Origin: Comamonas testosteroni
GTDB lineage: Bacteria > Pseudomonadota > Gammaproteobacteria > Burkholderiales > Burkholderiaceae_C
Length of the DNA stretch: 64,000 nucleotides
Reading direction: 5' to 3'
Assembly (NCBI RefSeq): GCF_003569915.1
Contig: NZ_KZ984444.1
Span: forward strand, 124,001-188,000
A program made the translations under genes and the position numbers. The notes below the pieces were generated by a model that did no database searches, was not told where the DNA came from, and saw only the letters and a list, made by a program, of their open reading frames with translations. Positions within the stretch are counted from its first letter, which is position 1. Each line of letters starts with the position of its first letter. Shown piece by piece: positions 8,864 through 16,387 of the stretch.

Positions 8864-8930
8864 AAACTCAAAATAGATAGCTGTCTGCGTATGAATATCA
8901 AGCGCTTTCGGCTGATTTGGAGTAAATCCA
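8864..8930 (-). repeat. AT-rich AGCTATC-type repeat copy
   Basis: On the minus strand it contains TATTCATACGCAGAC followed by AGCTATCTATTTTGAG, matching the consensus TCATATAGGCATGC...AGCTATCAATTTTGA. It lies just upstream of livF. Confidence 0.55.
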
Positions 8931-8941
8931 ATCGCTGGTGA

Positions 8942-9051
8942 CAGCCCTTGCTCAGTGACATCGAGCAAGGGCCGCCCCGCAGCGAAGATGTCGTCCCCCT
9001 CCCGATGCGAAGCAGCGAGAGAGGGGGAAGGCACGAAGTGCCTCAGGGGGT
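8942..9051 (-). repeat. GC-rich gene-end repeat, copy 2, with hairpin
   Basis: On the minus strand it begins CCCCCTGAGGCACTTCGTGCC, continues through a CCCCCTCTCTCGCTGCTTCG-like section and ends in a perfect hairpin whose arms GCCCTTGCTC and GAGCAAGGGC are at 8944-8953 and 8963-8972. Its first bases supply the last Pro codon and the TGA stop of the substrate-binding protein gene. Confidence 0.8.
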
Positions 9052-10359
9052 GCAAGTGCGTGTCTTCACGTTTTTCTCTTTGGCGTACTTTTCCGCGTAT
9101 TCCTTGACCAGCGGGTCAATCAAGGACTTGTCGGACTGGTACCAGTCAGAGGTCACTTTGAACTTGGCACCGTCCCAGGTGGCGATACGGGCCCAGTCAG
9201 CACCCAGGTGGTTGTCGCAGCTGGTCTTGAAGGGGCGGATGATCTTGCCAAAGCCCAGCTCGTTCAGGCGCGCCTGGGTCAGGTTCAGGTTTTCCAGACC
9301 CCAGCGCACCTGCTCGGGGTTCATGACCTTGCCCTTGCCAAACTTTTCCTGCGCGGTGCGGATGGCTTCGACCTGCAGCATGGAGATCACCATGCCACGG
9401 GTGTGTGCGAGCTGGCCCAGTTCGTTGACATCCTTGGCTGTGCCTTGGCCCTTGTCGTAGATCTGTGCCTTGATGTCGTCGTGCACCTTGTCGCGCTCTG
9501 CCGTGTTGTGGATGGTCACGGTGTTGTAGCCCTTGGCACCTGCACCGATGTCCTTCACGTCATGGTCGGAGCCACCCCACCACACGGCATACATCTTCTC
9601 GCGCGGGTAGCCCGTGGCCTGGGCTTCACGCACGGCCGTGGGCGTCATCACGCCGGCAGACCACAGCAGCACGTAGTCGGGGCGGTTCTGGCGAATCTGC
9701 AGCCAGGTGGATTTTTGCTCCACACCGGGGGCAGTCACGGGCAGCTTGATCAGCTCAAACCCATCCTTGGCAGCGCGCTTTTCCAGCAGAGGAATAGGCT
9801 CCTTGCCATAAGGCGAGTCGTGGTAGACCAGCGCAATCTTCTTGCCCTTGAGGTTGCCCTTTTCCTTCTTCAGGATGTCTTGAATGATGGAGTCAGCCGC
9901 TGTCCAGTAGTTGCCCAGCAGAGGGAAGTTCCACTCGAAGACCTTGCCATCTGCCGATTGCGACAGACCGTAGCCCGGTGTGATCACGGGCATCTTGTCG
10001 CCCATGGCCTTGTCGGTCACCGCAAAGGTGATGCCGGTGGATTGGGTGTCAAAGCCGGATGCGCCGCCGTCCTTGCCCTTCAGGCGCTCATAGCACTCCA
10101 CACCCTTGGCCGTGTCGTATGCCGTCTCGCACTCTTCAAACTTAATCTTCACGCCATTGATACCGCCCTTGGCGTTCACCAGCTTCAGATAGTCCTGCTT
10201 GCCGTCACCCCATGGAATCCCCAGAGGTGCGAACTGGCCGGTGCGGTACACCAGCAGCGGCACAAACTGTTCCTGAGCCATCGCAGCGGGCGAGGCCATC
10301 AGGGTGCCCACGCCGGCGGCGATGGTAGCGGCAGCAATCGCAACTTTCTTGAACATCAT
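9043..10359 (-). CDS. ABC transporter substrate-binding protein (LivK-like, Peripla_BP_6)
   Basis: 438-residue periplasmic receptor of a HAAT-type importer. A signal peptide (residues 1-26, ending SPAAMAQ) is followed by a type I periplasmic-binding fold with motifs VYRTGQFAPLGIPWGDGKQDYLKLVNAKGG and YHDSPYGKEPIPLLEKRA. It is longer than amino-acid-binding LivJ/LivK (about 370) and resembles receptors found beside acyl-CoA ligases, so an aromatic or fatty acid ligand is more likely than leucine; that is inference. AGGAGAC lies upstream of two adjacent ATG codons (10359 and 10356). The stop codon and final Pro come from the GC-rich repeat at 8942-9051. Confidence 0.9.
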   Translation of the reverse strand: MMFKKVAIAAATIAAGVGTLMASPAAMAQEQFVPLLVYRTGQFAPLGIPWGDGKQDYLKLVNAKGGINGVKIKFEECETAYDTAKGVECYERLKGKDGGASGFDTQSTGITFAVTDKAMGDKMPVITPGYGLSQSADGKVFEWNFPLLGNYWTAADSIIQDILKKEKGNLKGKKIALVYHDSPYGKEPIPLLEKRAAKDGFELIKLPVTAPGVEQKSTWLQIRQNRPDYVLLWSAGVMTPTAVREAQATGYPREKMYAVWWGGSDHDVKDIGAGAKGYNTVTIHNTAERDKVHDDIKAQIYDKGQGTAKDVNELGQLAHTRGMVISMLQVEAIRTAQEKFGKGKVMNPEQVRWGLENLNLTQARLNELGFGKIIRPFKTSCDNHLGADWARIATWDGAKFKVTSDWYQSDKSLIDPLVKEYAEKYAKEKNVKTRTCTP

Positions 10360-10471
10360 CGACTGTCTCCTAGAGTTGTTTGGGACCTTGTCCCGGGTTG
10401 CAGGCACTCTGCGGTGTCTTGGAAAAACTAAACAAAATCTTGATCAGGCATGAACCATCTCAGTGGCACCA

Positions 10472-10538
10472 AGCAAGAGCCGCCTCGCGGCGATGGTGCC
10501 GTCCCCCCTTGGGGGAAGCGGCAAAGCCGCTTAGGGGG
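10472..10538 (-). repeat. GC-rich gene-end repeat, copy 3
   Basis: On the minus strand it begins CCCCCTAAGCGGCTTTGCCGC, then CCCCCAAGGGGGG and ends with CGCCGCGAGGCGGCTCTTGC. It starts at the base after the livM stop codon and occupies most of the gap to the next gene's promoter side. Confidence 0.8.
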
Positions 10539-11603
10539 TTAATGAGGAAACGGCCACACACGAAGCTTCTGACGAGCCGTCGCCCACAGCTTGGCCAAAC
10601 CGTGTGGTTCCACAATCAGGAAGAACACGATGAGTACACCAAAAATCATGTGCTCCAGATAAGTGGCCGTCGCAGTGGAAAGGGGCAGACCCAGCCAGTG
10701 CGGGATATTGGTCAGCAGCAGTGGCAGCAGCACAAAGAAAGCTGCGCCAAAGATGCTGCCCACCACCGAGCCCAGGCCGCCGATGATGATCATGAACAGC
10801 AACTGCAGTGAACGGTCCAGGCTGAAGGCCGCTGGCTCCCAGGCACCCAGGTGCACAAAGCCCCAGAGCGCACCGGCAATGCCGACGATAAAGCTGCTGA
10901 CGGCAAAGGCCGAGAGCTTGGCGTAAGTGGGGCGAATGCCGATCACGGCAGCGGCCACGTCCATGTCGCGCATGGCCATCCATTCGCGGCCTACCGAGCT
11001 GCGCACCAGGTTCTTGGCTGCCAGACCCAGCACGCAGAGAATCGCCAGGCACAGCAGGTATTTCTCCATGGGTGTGTCAATGTTCCAGCCCATGATGGCC
11101 AGAGGCTTGGCGCTGACAGAGCCGGAAGAAGAGTTGTTCGTCACCCAGGCCGCGCGGGTCGTCAGCCAGTCCACAAAGAACTGGGCGGCCAGTGTTGCCA
11201 CGGCCAGGTACAGGCCACGAATACGCAGGCTGGGCAGGCCAAACACAATACCGAACAGCATGGCCACGACACCACCGCCCAGTAGAGCTAGCAGCAGCGG
11301 CATGCCTTCAAAGCGAGCTTGCAGGTTGTAGGCCGCATAGGCACCCACCGCCATGAAGGCTGCGGTGCCCAGAGAGATCTGGCCGCAGTAGCCCACCAGA
11401 ATATTGAGCCCCAGCGCGCCCAGCGACATGATGACGAAGGGAATCAGAATCGCCTGGAAGGTGTAGTCGCTGGCCACGAAGGGAATGACCAGAAAGGCCA
11501 GAGCCAGAATGGCCAGAATGGCAACGCGGTCCTGGGTGACGCCAAAGATCTGCTGATCAGCTGCGTAGCTGGTCTTGAACTGGCCGTTTTCACGATAAAA
11601 CAT
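10539..11603 (-). CDS. livM: Branched-chain amino acid-type ABC transporter permease LivM
   Basis: 354-residue inner-membrane permease with about nine to ten hydrophobic segments. Family motifs include SLGALGLNILVGYCGQISLGTAAFMAVGAY near residue 85 and the EAA-like region VAAAVIGIRPTYAKLSAFAVSSFIVGIAGALWG. GGAGGA precedes the ATG at 11603. It lies 17 bp after livH, in one operon, and forms the translocation pore with LivH. The stop is followed at once by a copy of the GC-rich repeat. Confidence 0.93.
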   Translation of the reverse strand: MFYRENGQFKTSYAADQQIFGVTQDRVAILAILALAFLVIPFVASDYTFQAILIPFVIMSLGALGLNILVGYCGQISLGTAAFMAVGAYAAYNLQARFEGMPLLLALLGGGVVAMLFGIVFGLPSLRIRGLYLAVATLAAQFFVDWLTTRAAWVTNNSSSGSVSAKPLAIMGWNIDTPMEKYLLCLAILCVLGLAAKNLVRSSVGREWMAMRDMDVAAAVIGIRPTYAKLSAFAVSSFIVGIAGALWGFVHLGAWEPAAFSLDRSLQLLFMIIIGGLGSVVGSIFGAAFFVLLPLLLTNIPHWLGLPLSTATATYLEHMIFGVLIVFFLIVEPHGLAKLWATARQKLRVWPFPH

Positions 11604-11620
11604 GTGTCAGTCCTCCGGCC

Positions 11621-12550
11621 TTAAACGCGGTCAATAATTTTGTCGCCGAACAGACCTTGAGGTCGTACCAGCAAGAAGCACAGGGCCAGACCGTAGGCAA
11701 ACCAGGTCTCGATGCCGCCGCCCACCATGGGGCCCAGATAGACTTCGGAGAGCTTTTCGCCCACACCGATGATCAGGCCGCCGATGATGGCGCCGGGCAG
11801 CGATGTCAGGCCGCCCAGAATCACCACAGGCAGAGCCTTCAGCGCCACCAGCGACAGCGAGTACTGCACGCCCAGCTTGCTGCCCCAGATGATGCCGACC
11901 ACCAGAGCCACACCACCGGCCACGGACCAGACGATGACCCAGATGCGCGAGAGTGGAATACCGATGGACTGTGCGGCCTGATGGTCATCCGCCACGGCGC
12001 GCAGGGCGCGGCCCGTCTTGGTTTTCTGGAAGAAGATGCTCAGTGCAATCACCAGCACAGCGGCCAGGCAGGCGGCATACAGGTCTTCCAGACTGATCAT
12101 CACGCCGCCCTGAAACAGGCTGTCCATGATGAACACGGGGTCCTTGGGCATGCCCACATCAATCTTGTAGACCTGGCTGCCAAAGATCAGGGGCCCCAGG
12201 CCGTCAAGGAAGTAGGCAATGCCCAGCGTTGCCATCAGCAGCGCAATCGGCTCCTGATTGACCAGATGGCGCAGCGCGAAATGCTCGATGCACCAGGCCA
12301 CCACCACCATGATGGCCAGCGTGACGATGATGGCCAGCAGATTGCCGACCAGACCGCGCTCCATGCCCAGCCACTGCGGAATCCACTCCGAAAAGCGCGC
12401 CATGGCCAGTGCCGAGAACAGCACCATCGCACCCTGCGCAAAGTTGAAGACGCCCGAGGCCTTGAAGATCAGCACAAAGCCAATCGCAATCAGCGCATAC
12501 AGCGTGCCCACCATGAGGCCGCCGAACAAGGTTTCTAAGAAAAATCCCAT
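11621..12550 (-). CDS. livH: Branched-chain amino acid-type ABC transporter permease LivH
   Basis: 309-residue inner-membrane permease. The N-terminal ETLFGGLMVGTLYALIAIGFVLIFKASGVFNFAQGAM and the C-terminal GGLTSLPGAIIGGLIIGVGEKLSE motif are characteristic of LivH. AAGGAG lies upstream of the ATG at 12550. The gene is 10 bp downstream of livG and 17 bp upstream of livM, so translation is probably coupled. Partner of LivM in the membrane. Confidence 0.94.
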   Translation of the reverse strand: MGFFLETLFGGLMVGTLYALIAIGFVLIFKASGVFNFAQGAMVLFSALAMARFSEWIPQWLGMERGLVGNLLAIIVTLAIMVVVAWCIEHFALRHLVNQEPIALLMATLGIAYFLDGLGPLIFGSQVYKIDVGMPKDPVFIMDSLFQGGVMISLEDLYAACLAAVLVIALSIFFQKTKTGRALRAVADDHQAAQSIGIPLSRIWVIVWSVAGGVALVVGIIWGSKLGVQYSLSLVALKALPVVILGGLTSLPGAIIGGLIIGVGEKLSEVYLGPMVGGGIETWFAYGLALCFLLVRPQGLFGDKIIDRV

Positions 12551-12560
12551 GACTGCTCCT

Positions 12561-13346
12561 TCAGTGGCCTGCGCCCAGATAGGCCCGGATCACGTCTTCG
12601 TTGTTGCGCACTTCGTCGGGTTCGCCGTCGCCAATCTTCTTGCCGTAGTCCAGCACGACGACGCGGTCGCTGATGTCCATCACCACGCCCATGTCGTGCT
12701 CAATCAGCACGATGGTGGTGCCGAACTCTTCATTCACGTCAAGGATGAAACGGCACATGTCCTGCTTTTCTTCCACGTTCATGCCGGCCATGGGCTCGTC
12801 CAGCAGCAGCACCTGTGGCTCCATCGCCAGAGCCCGGCCCAGGTCCACGCGCTTTTGCAGGCCATAGGGCAACTGGCCCACAGGCGTCTTGCGGTAGGCC
12901 TGAATTTCGAGGAAGTCGATGATGTGCTCGACAAACTCGCGGTGGGCAATTTCTTCCCGCTGAGCAGGCCCTATGCGCAGAGCTTGCATAAGGATGTTGC
13001 TCTTAATTTTGAGGTTGCGGCCGGTCATGATGTTGTCGATCACGCTCATGCCCTTGAATAGCGCCAGGTTCTGGAAGGTGCGGGCCACGCCCATCTCCGC
13101 GACCTGACGGCTGTTCATATGGCTGAAGGTCTGACCACGGAAAGTGATGGAGCCTTCAGACGGTGTGTAGACGCCGTTGATGCAGTTGAGCATGGAGCTC
13201 TTGCCTGCACCGTTGGGGCCGATGATGGAGCGGATTTCATGCTCGCGGACGTTGAACGAAATATCGGTCAAGGCCTTCACCCCGCCAAAGCGCAGGCTGA
13301 TGTTCTTGATGTCCAGAATGACGTCGCCGGTTTTTCTTGTGCTCAT
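12561..13346 (-). CDS. livG: Branched-chain amino acid-type ABC transporter ATP-binding protein LivG
   Basis: 261-residue ATPase. Walker A GPNGAGKSS is at residues 43-51, the LivG-type signature region LPYGLQKRVDLGRALAMEPQ and Walker B VLLLDEPMAG follow, then the H-loop VLIEHDMGVV. The middle section between Walker A and the signature carries the GVARTFQN segment typical of LivG rather than LivF. A GAGAGGG ribosome site lies upstream. It starts 11 bp after the acyl-CoA synthetase stop, so the ligase and transporter are one operon. Confidence 0.94.
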   Translation of the reverse strand: MSTRKTGDVILDIKNISLRFGGVKALTDISFNVREHEIRSIIGPNGAGKSSMLNCINGVYTPSEGSITFRGQTFSHMNSRQVAEMGVARTFQNLALFKGMSVIDNIMTGRNLKIKSNILMQALRIGPAQREEIAHREFVEHIIDFLEIQAYRKTPVGQLPYGLQKRVDLGRALAMEPQVLLLDEPMAGMNVEEKQDMCRFILDVNEEFGTTIVLIEHDMGVVMDISDRVVVLDYGKKIGDGEPDEVRNNEDVIRAYLGAGH

Positions 13347-13357
13347 TGCAATCCCTC

Positions 13358-15304
13358 TCAGGCGGCGCGGGCGATGGCGGGTGCCGAGGCCGGGTGAACC
13401 TTGGCATCCAGAATGGTGAGGGTGGCGCTGACGGAGCCCGTGCGGCCATCCTCGAACTTGACCTGGGTTTCGATGAACTGCTCCTTCTTGCCCGTATACA
13501 GCGCATCGACCAGCACACCGTACTTGTCGGCGATGAAATTGCGGCGCACCTTGCGGGTACGGGTCAGCTCATCGTCATCGGGGTCCAGTTCCTTGTGCAA
13601 CACCAGGAAGCGCGCTACTTGCGTGTCGGCCATGCCCGCTTCGCTGGCCAGATCAACGTTGACCTTGGCGATGCAGTCGGCCACCAGTTCCAGCACCTTG
13701 GGCTTGCTGGCCAGATCGACATAGCCGCCATAAGGCAGGCCCTGGCGCTCGGCCCAGTTGCCCACGGCTTCATAGTCGATGTTGATAAAGGCGCAGACCT
13801 GGTCCTTGCCATGGCCAAAGCACACGGCTTCCTTGATGTGGGGGAAGAACTTGAGCTTGTTTTCGATGTAATTGGGCGCAAACATCGCGCCGCGGCTGGT
13901 CTTGCCCACGTCCTTGGCGCGGTCGATGATGCGCAACTGGCCGCTGGCGTCGATCACGCCTGCATCGCCGGTGTGAAAGTAGCCGTTGGTGTCGATGACT
14001 TCTGCCGTCGCATCGGGGCGCTTGTAGTACTCCTTGAGCACCGAAACGCCCTTGACCAGCACTTCGCCGTTATCGGCAATCTTCAACTCAATGCCGGGTG
14101 CGGCCTGACCCACGCTGGACAGTTCCACCTGACGGTCGCGCTGAATGCAGACATAGGCGCAGGTCTCGGTCTGGCCATAGAGCTGCTTGAGGTTGATGCC
14201 GATAGAGCGGAAAAAACGGAACAGCTCAGGTCCAATCGCCGCACCAGCCGTATAGGCCACACGAATGCGCGACAGACCCAGCGCGTTGCGCAGCGGGCCG
14301 TAGATAAACAGGCTGCCCAGCTGGTACTTGAGCTTGTCCATGGCGCTGACGCTCTTGCCGTCCAGGATGTCCGAGCCCACGCGGCGCGCCACGGCCATGG
14401 CCTTGTCATACATCCACTGCTTGAAGGGGGCTGCGTCTTCCATGCGGATGGAGACCGAAGTCAGCATGCCTTCAAAAATGCGGGGCGGGGCAAAGTAGTA
14501 AGTGGGGCCGATCTCGCGCAGGTCGATGGCGACGGTGGCCGCAGATTCCGGGCAGTTGATGGTGAAGCCCGCCACCAGCCACTGCGCAAAAGAGAACAGA
14601 TGGTCGCCCACCCAGGCTGGGGGCAGGTAGCAGATCACATTGTCTGAAGCCGTGAGCTTGTCAGTTTCCACGCCGCCACGGGCCGATTCGCCAAAGCTCT
14701 TGTGTGTCTGGCACACGCCCTTGGGCTTGCCTGTGGTGCCCGAGGTGTAGAGGATGACCGAGACATCGTCGGGCGACACGGCCTGCACCATGGCCTCGTA
14801 GCCACCGGCGTTGCGCTCGTCCCATTCCTTGCCCTTGGCCAGCAGCTCCTGCGTGCTGATCAGACCGGGCTGGTCGTACTTGCGCAGGCCGCGCGGATCG
14901 TCATAGATGATGTGGGTGATGGAGGGCACGACTTCGCGCACTTCCAGCAACTTGTCCACCTGCTCCTGGTTCTCGGCAAAGGCAAACGCAATCTCTGCGT
15001 CTTCCATCACAAAGCGCATCTCGGCGGCCACGGCATCCTGGTACAGCGGAATAGGTACGGCACCGCAGGCCTGCACTGCCAGGAAGCCCATATACACATG
15101 GGGCCGGTTGTCGCTGATGAAGGCCAGGTTCTGGCCCCGGGCCAGGCCCAGCGCGCGCAAGCCGCAGGCCATATGGCGCACGGTCTGGGCGGCTTCGCGC
15201 CAGCTCCAGGTTTGCCAGATGCCATATTCCTTCTCACGCAGGGCCGGTGCCTCGGGGCGCTCGGCAGCGTGCTTGAGCAGCAGTTGCGGGAACGTGGTGG
15301 TCAT
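13358..15304 (-). CDS. Long-chain-type acyl-CoA synthetase (AMP-forming)
   Basis: 648-residue ANL-superfamily ligase that forms an acyl-AMP and then an acyl-CoA. The phosphate-binding motif VILYTSGTTGKPKG and the adenylate motif YGQTETCAYV are present, with the hinge region YFHTGDAGVIDASGQLRIIDRAKD. The length and overall order resemble the FAA1/FadD15-like clade. It is the first gene of the cluster (AAAGGA upstream of the ATG) and is followed directly by livG. Together the cluster could import and activate a fatty, aryl or aryl-alkyl acid. The substrate is not readable from the sequence. Confidence 0.9.
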   Translation of the reverse strand: MTTTFPQLLLKHAAERPEAPALREKEYGIWQTWSWREAAQTVRHMACGLRALGLARGQNLAFISDNRPHVYMGFLAVQACGAVPIPLYQDAVAAEMRFVMEDAEIAFAFAENQEQVDKLLEVREVVPSITHIIYDDPRGLRKYDQPGLISTQELLAKGKEWDERNAGGYEAMVQAVSPDDVSVILYTSGTTGKPKGVCQTHKSFGESARGGVETDKLTASDNVICYLPPAWVGDHLFSFAQWLVAGFTINCPESAATVAIDLREIGPTYYFAPPRIFEGMLTSVSIRMEDAAPFKQWMYDKAMAVARRVGSDILDGKSVSAMDKLKYQLGSLFIYGPLRNALGLSRIRVAYTAGAAIGPELFRFFRSIGINLKQLYGQTETCAYVCIQRDRQVELSSVGQAAPGIELKIADNGEVLVKGVSVLKEYYKRPDATAEVIDTNGYFHTGDAGVIDASGQLRIIDRAKDVGKTSRGAMFAPNYIENKLKFFPHIKEAVCFGHGKDQVCAFINIDYEAVGNWAERQGLPYGGYVDLASKPKVLELVADCIAKVNVDLASEAGMADTQVARFLVLHKELDPDDDELTRTRKVRRNFIADKYGVLVDALYTGKKEQFIETQVKFEDGRTGSVSATLTILDAKVHPASAPAIARAA

Positions 15305-15418
15305 GCCTTGTCCTTTGGGTCTTGGCGCGGCAAGTCAGCCGCTGCAGCCAACTGATGCCATGCACCAGCCGTCCTCGAAAGTCTTGCAGGCATCGTATGG
15401 GTGACTTTGACGCCAAGA

Positions 15419-15516
15419 TGTCTGTTAGACGACAATTTGCGGGAAAGCCTTCATAGTGGAAATCCGCTGTAACAAATGCTGCTGAAAACGGCGCATTTGC
15501 TGCCTCGTGGAAATCC
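15419..15516. promoter_or_regulatory. Candidate operator region between the acyl-CoA synthetase/liv cluster and its divergent regulator
   Basis: The 251 bp divergent gap contains three ordered elements: an inverted TGTC-N8-GACA at 15419-15434; direct repeats GTGGAAATCC at 15456-15465 and 15507-15516; and between them a perfect inverted repeat CAAATGC (15473-15479) / GCATTTG (15493-15499) with a 13 bp spacer. The symmetry and position fit binding sites for the Crp-like protein encoded at 15556. The role is inferred. Confidence 0.45.
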
Positions 15517-15555
15517 CCCTTTTGTTGGCTGCTGGCTTTGGCAATGCTGTAAGCC

Positions 15556-16287
15556 ATGAGTCAAGAAATGTCCTTGCATCAAAGGCGGCGCAAGCCTTTG
15601 AGCTCCGAGCTGGAGGGAATCCCGTGGTGGCCCGTGCTGCAACCGCTGGAGCGTGAAAATGTGCAGAGAGTGCTGGTGGTCGGTGATGCCGAACCCGGCG
15701 ACTATGTGTGCCGCACAGGCCGGGCGCCCACTTACTGGTTTGGCGTGGTCGATGGCCTGCTAAAAATGAACACCGAAGGCGCCGATGGTGCGAGCATGAC
15801 GTTGGCCGGCCTGCCTCCCGGCGGCTGGTTTGGCGAAGGCACGGCCATCAAACGCGAGCCTTATCGCTACAACGTACAGGCGATTCGCAAGTCCGTGGTC
15901 GGCGGCCTGCCCATCGACATGTTTCACTGGCTGCTCGATCACTCGATTGGCTTTAACCGTTTTGTGATGAACCAGCTCAACGAGCGACTGGGCCAGTTCA
16001 TCGCCGCGCGTGAAATCGACCGCATGAACAACCCCGACCAGCGCGTGGCGCGCAGTCTTGCTGTGCTGTTCAACCCCTTGCTTTACCCCGGCGTGGGCTC
16101 GGTGCTGCGCATCACCCAGCAGGAGCTGGCCAATCTGGTCGGTCTGTCGCGCCAGCGCGTGAATGAGGCGCTGGCCGTGCTGCAGCGCGAGCAGGTGATT
16201 CAGGTCGAATACGGCGGTCTGCGCGTGCTGGATCTGGAGGCGCTGCGCAATGGCGAGTTCAGCCAGCCGCGCAAGGCCGTGGCCTGA
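15556..16287 (+). CDS. Crp/Fnr-family transcriptional regulator
   Basis: 243 residues: an N-terminal cyclic-nucleotide-binding-like beta barrel (about 25-135) with the GGWFGEGTAIKREPYRYNVQA turn, a dimerisation helix, and a C-terminal winged helix (about 190-235) whose recognition region is ITQQELANLVGLSRQRVNEAL. It has no Cys cluster like Fnr, and the cAMP-contact residues of Crp are not evident, so the ligand may be something else, perhaps an acyl-CoA or acid. It is divergent from the acyl-CoA synthetase/liv/PaaK-like cluster, which makes it the likely local regulator. Confidence 0.85.
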   Translation: MSQEMSLHQRRRKPLSSELEGIPWWPVLQPLERENVQRVLVVGDAEPGDYVCRTGRAPTYWFGVVDGLLKMNTEGADGASMTLAGLPPGGWFGEGTAIKREPYRYNVQAIRKSVVGGLPIDMFHWLLDHSIGFNRFVMNQLNERLGQFIAAREIDRMNNPDQRVARSLAVLFNPLLYPGVGSVLRITQQELANLVGLSRQRVNEALAVLQREQVIQVEYGGLRVLDLEALRNGEFSQPRKAVA

Positions 16288-16387
16288 GGCAGGGTGCTGA
16301 CCGGGCAAGCCTATAACCCGGCAAGCTGCTGGAGTTGTGGATAACTTGCTTCCTCGCGCGCACGCGCTGCGCGAAAATAGCGCCCAA

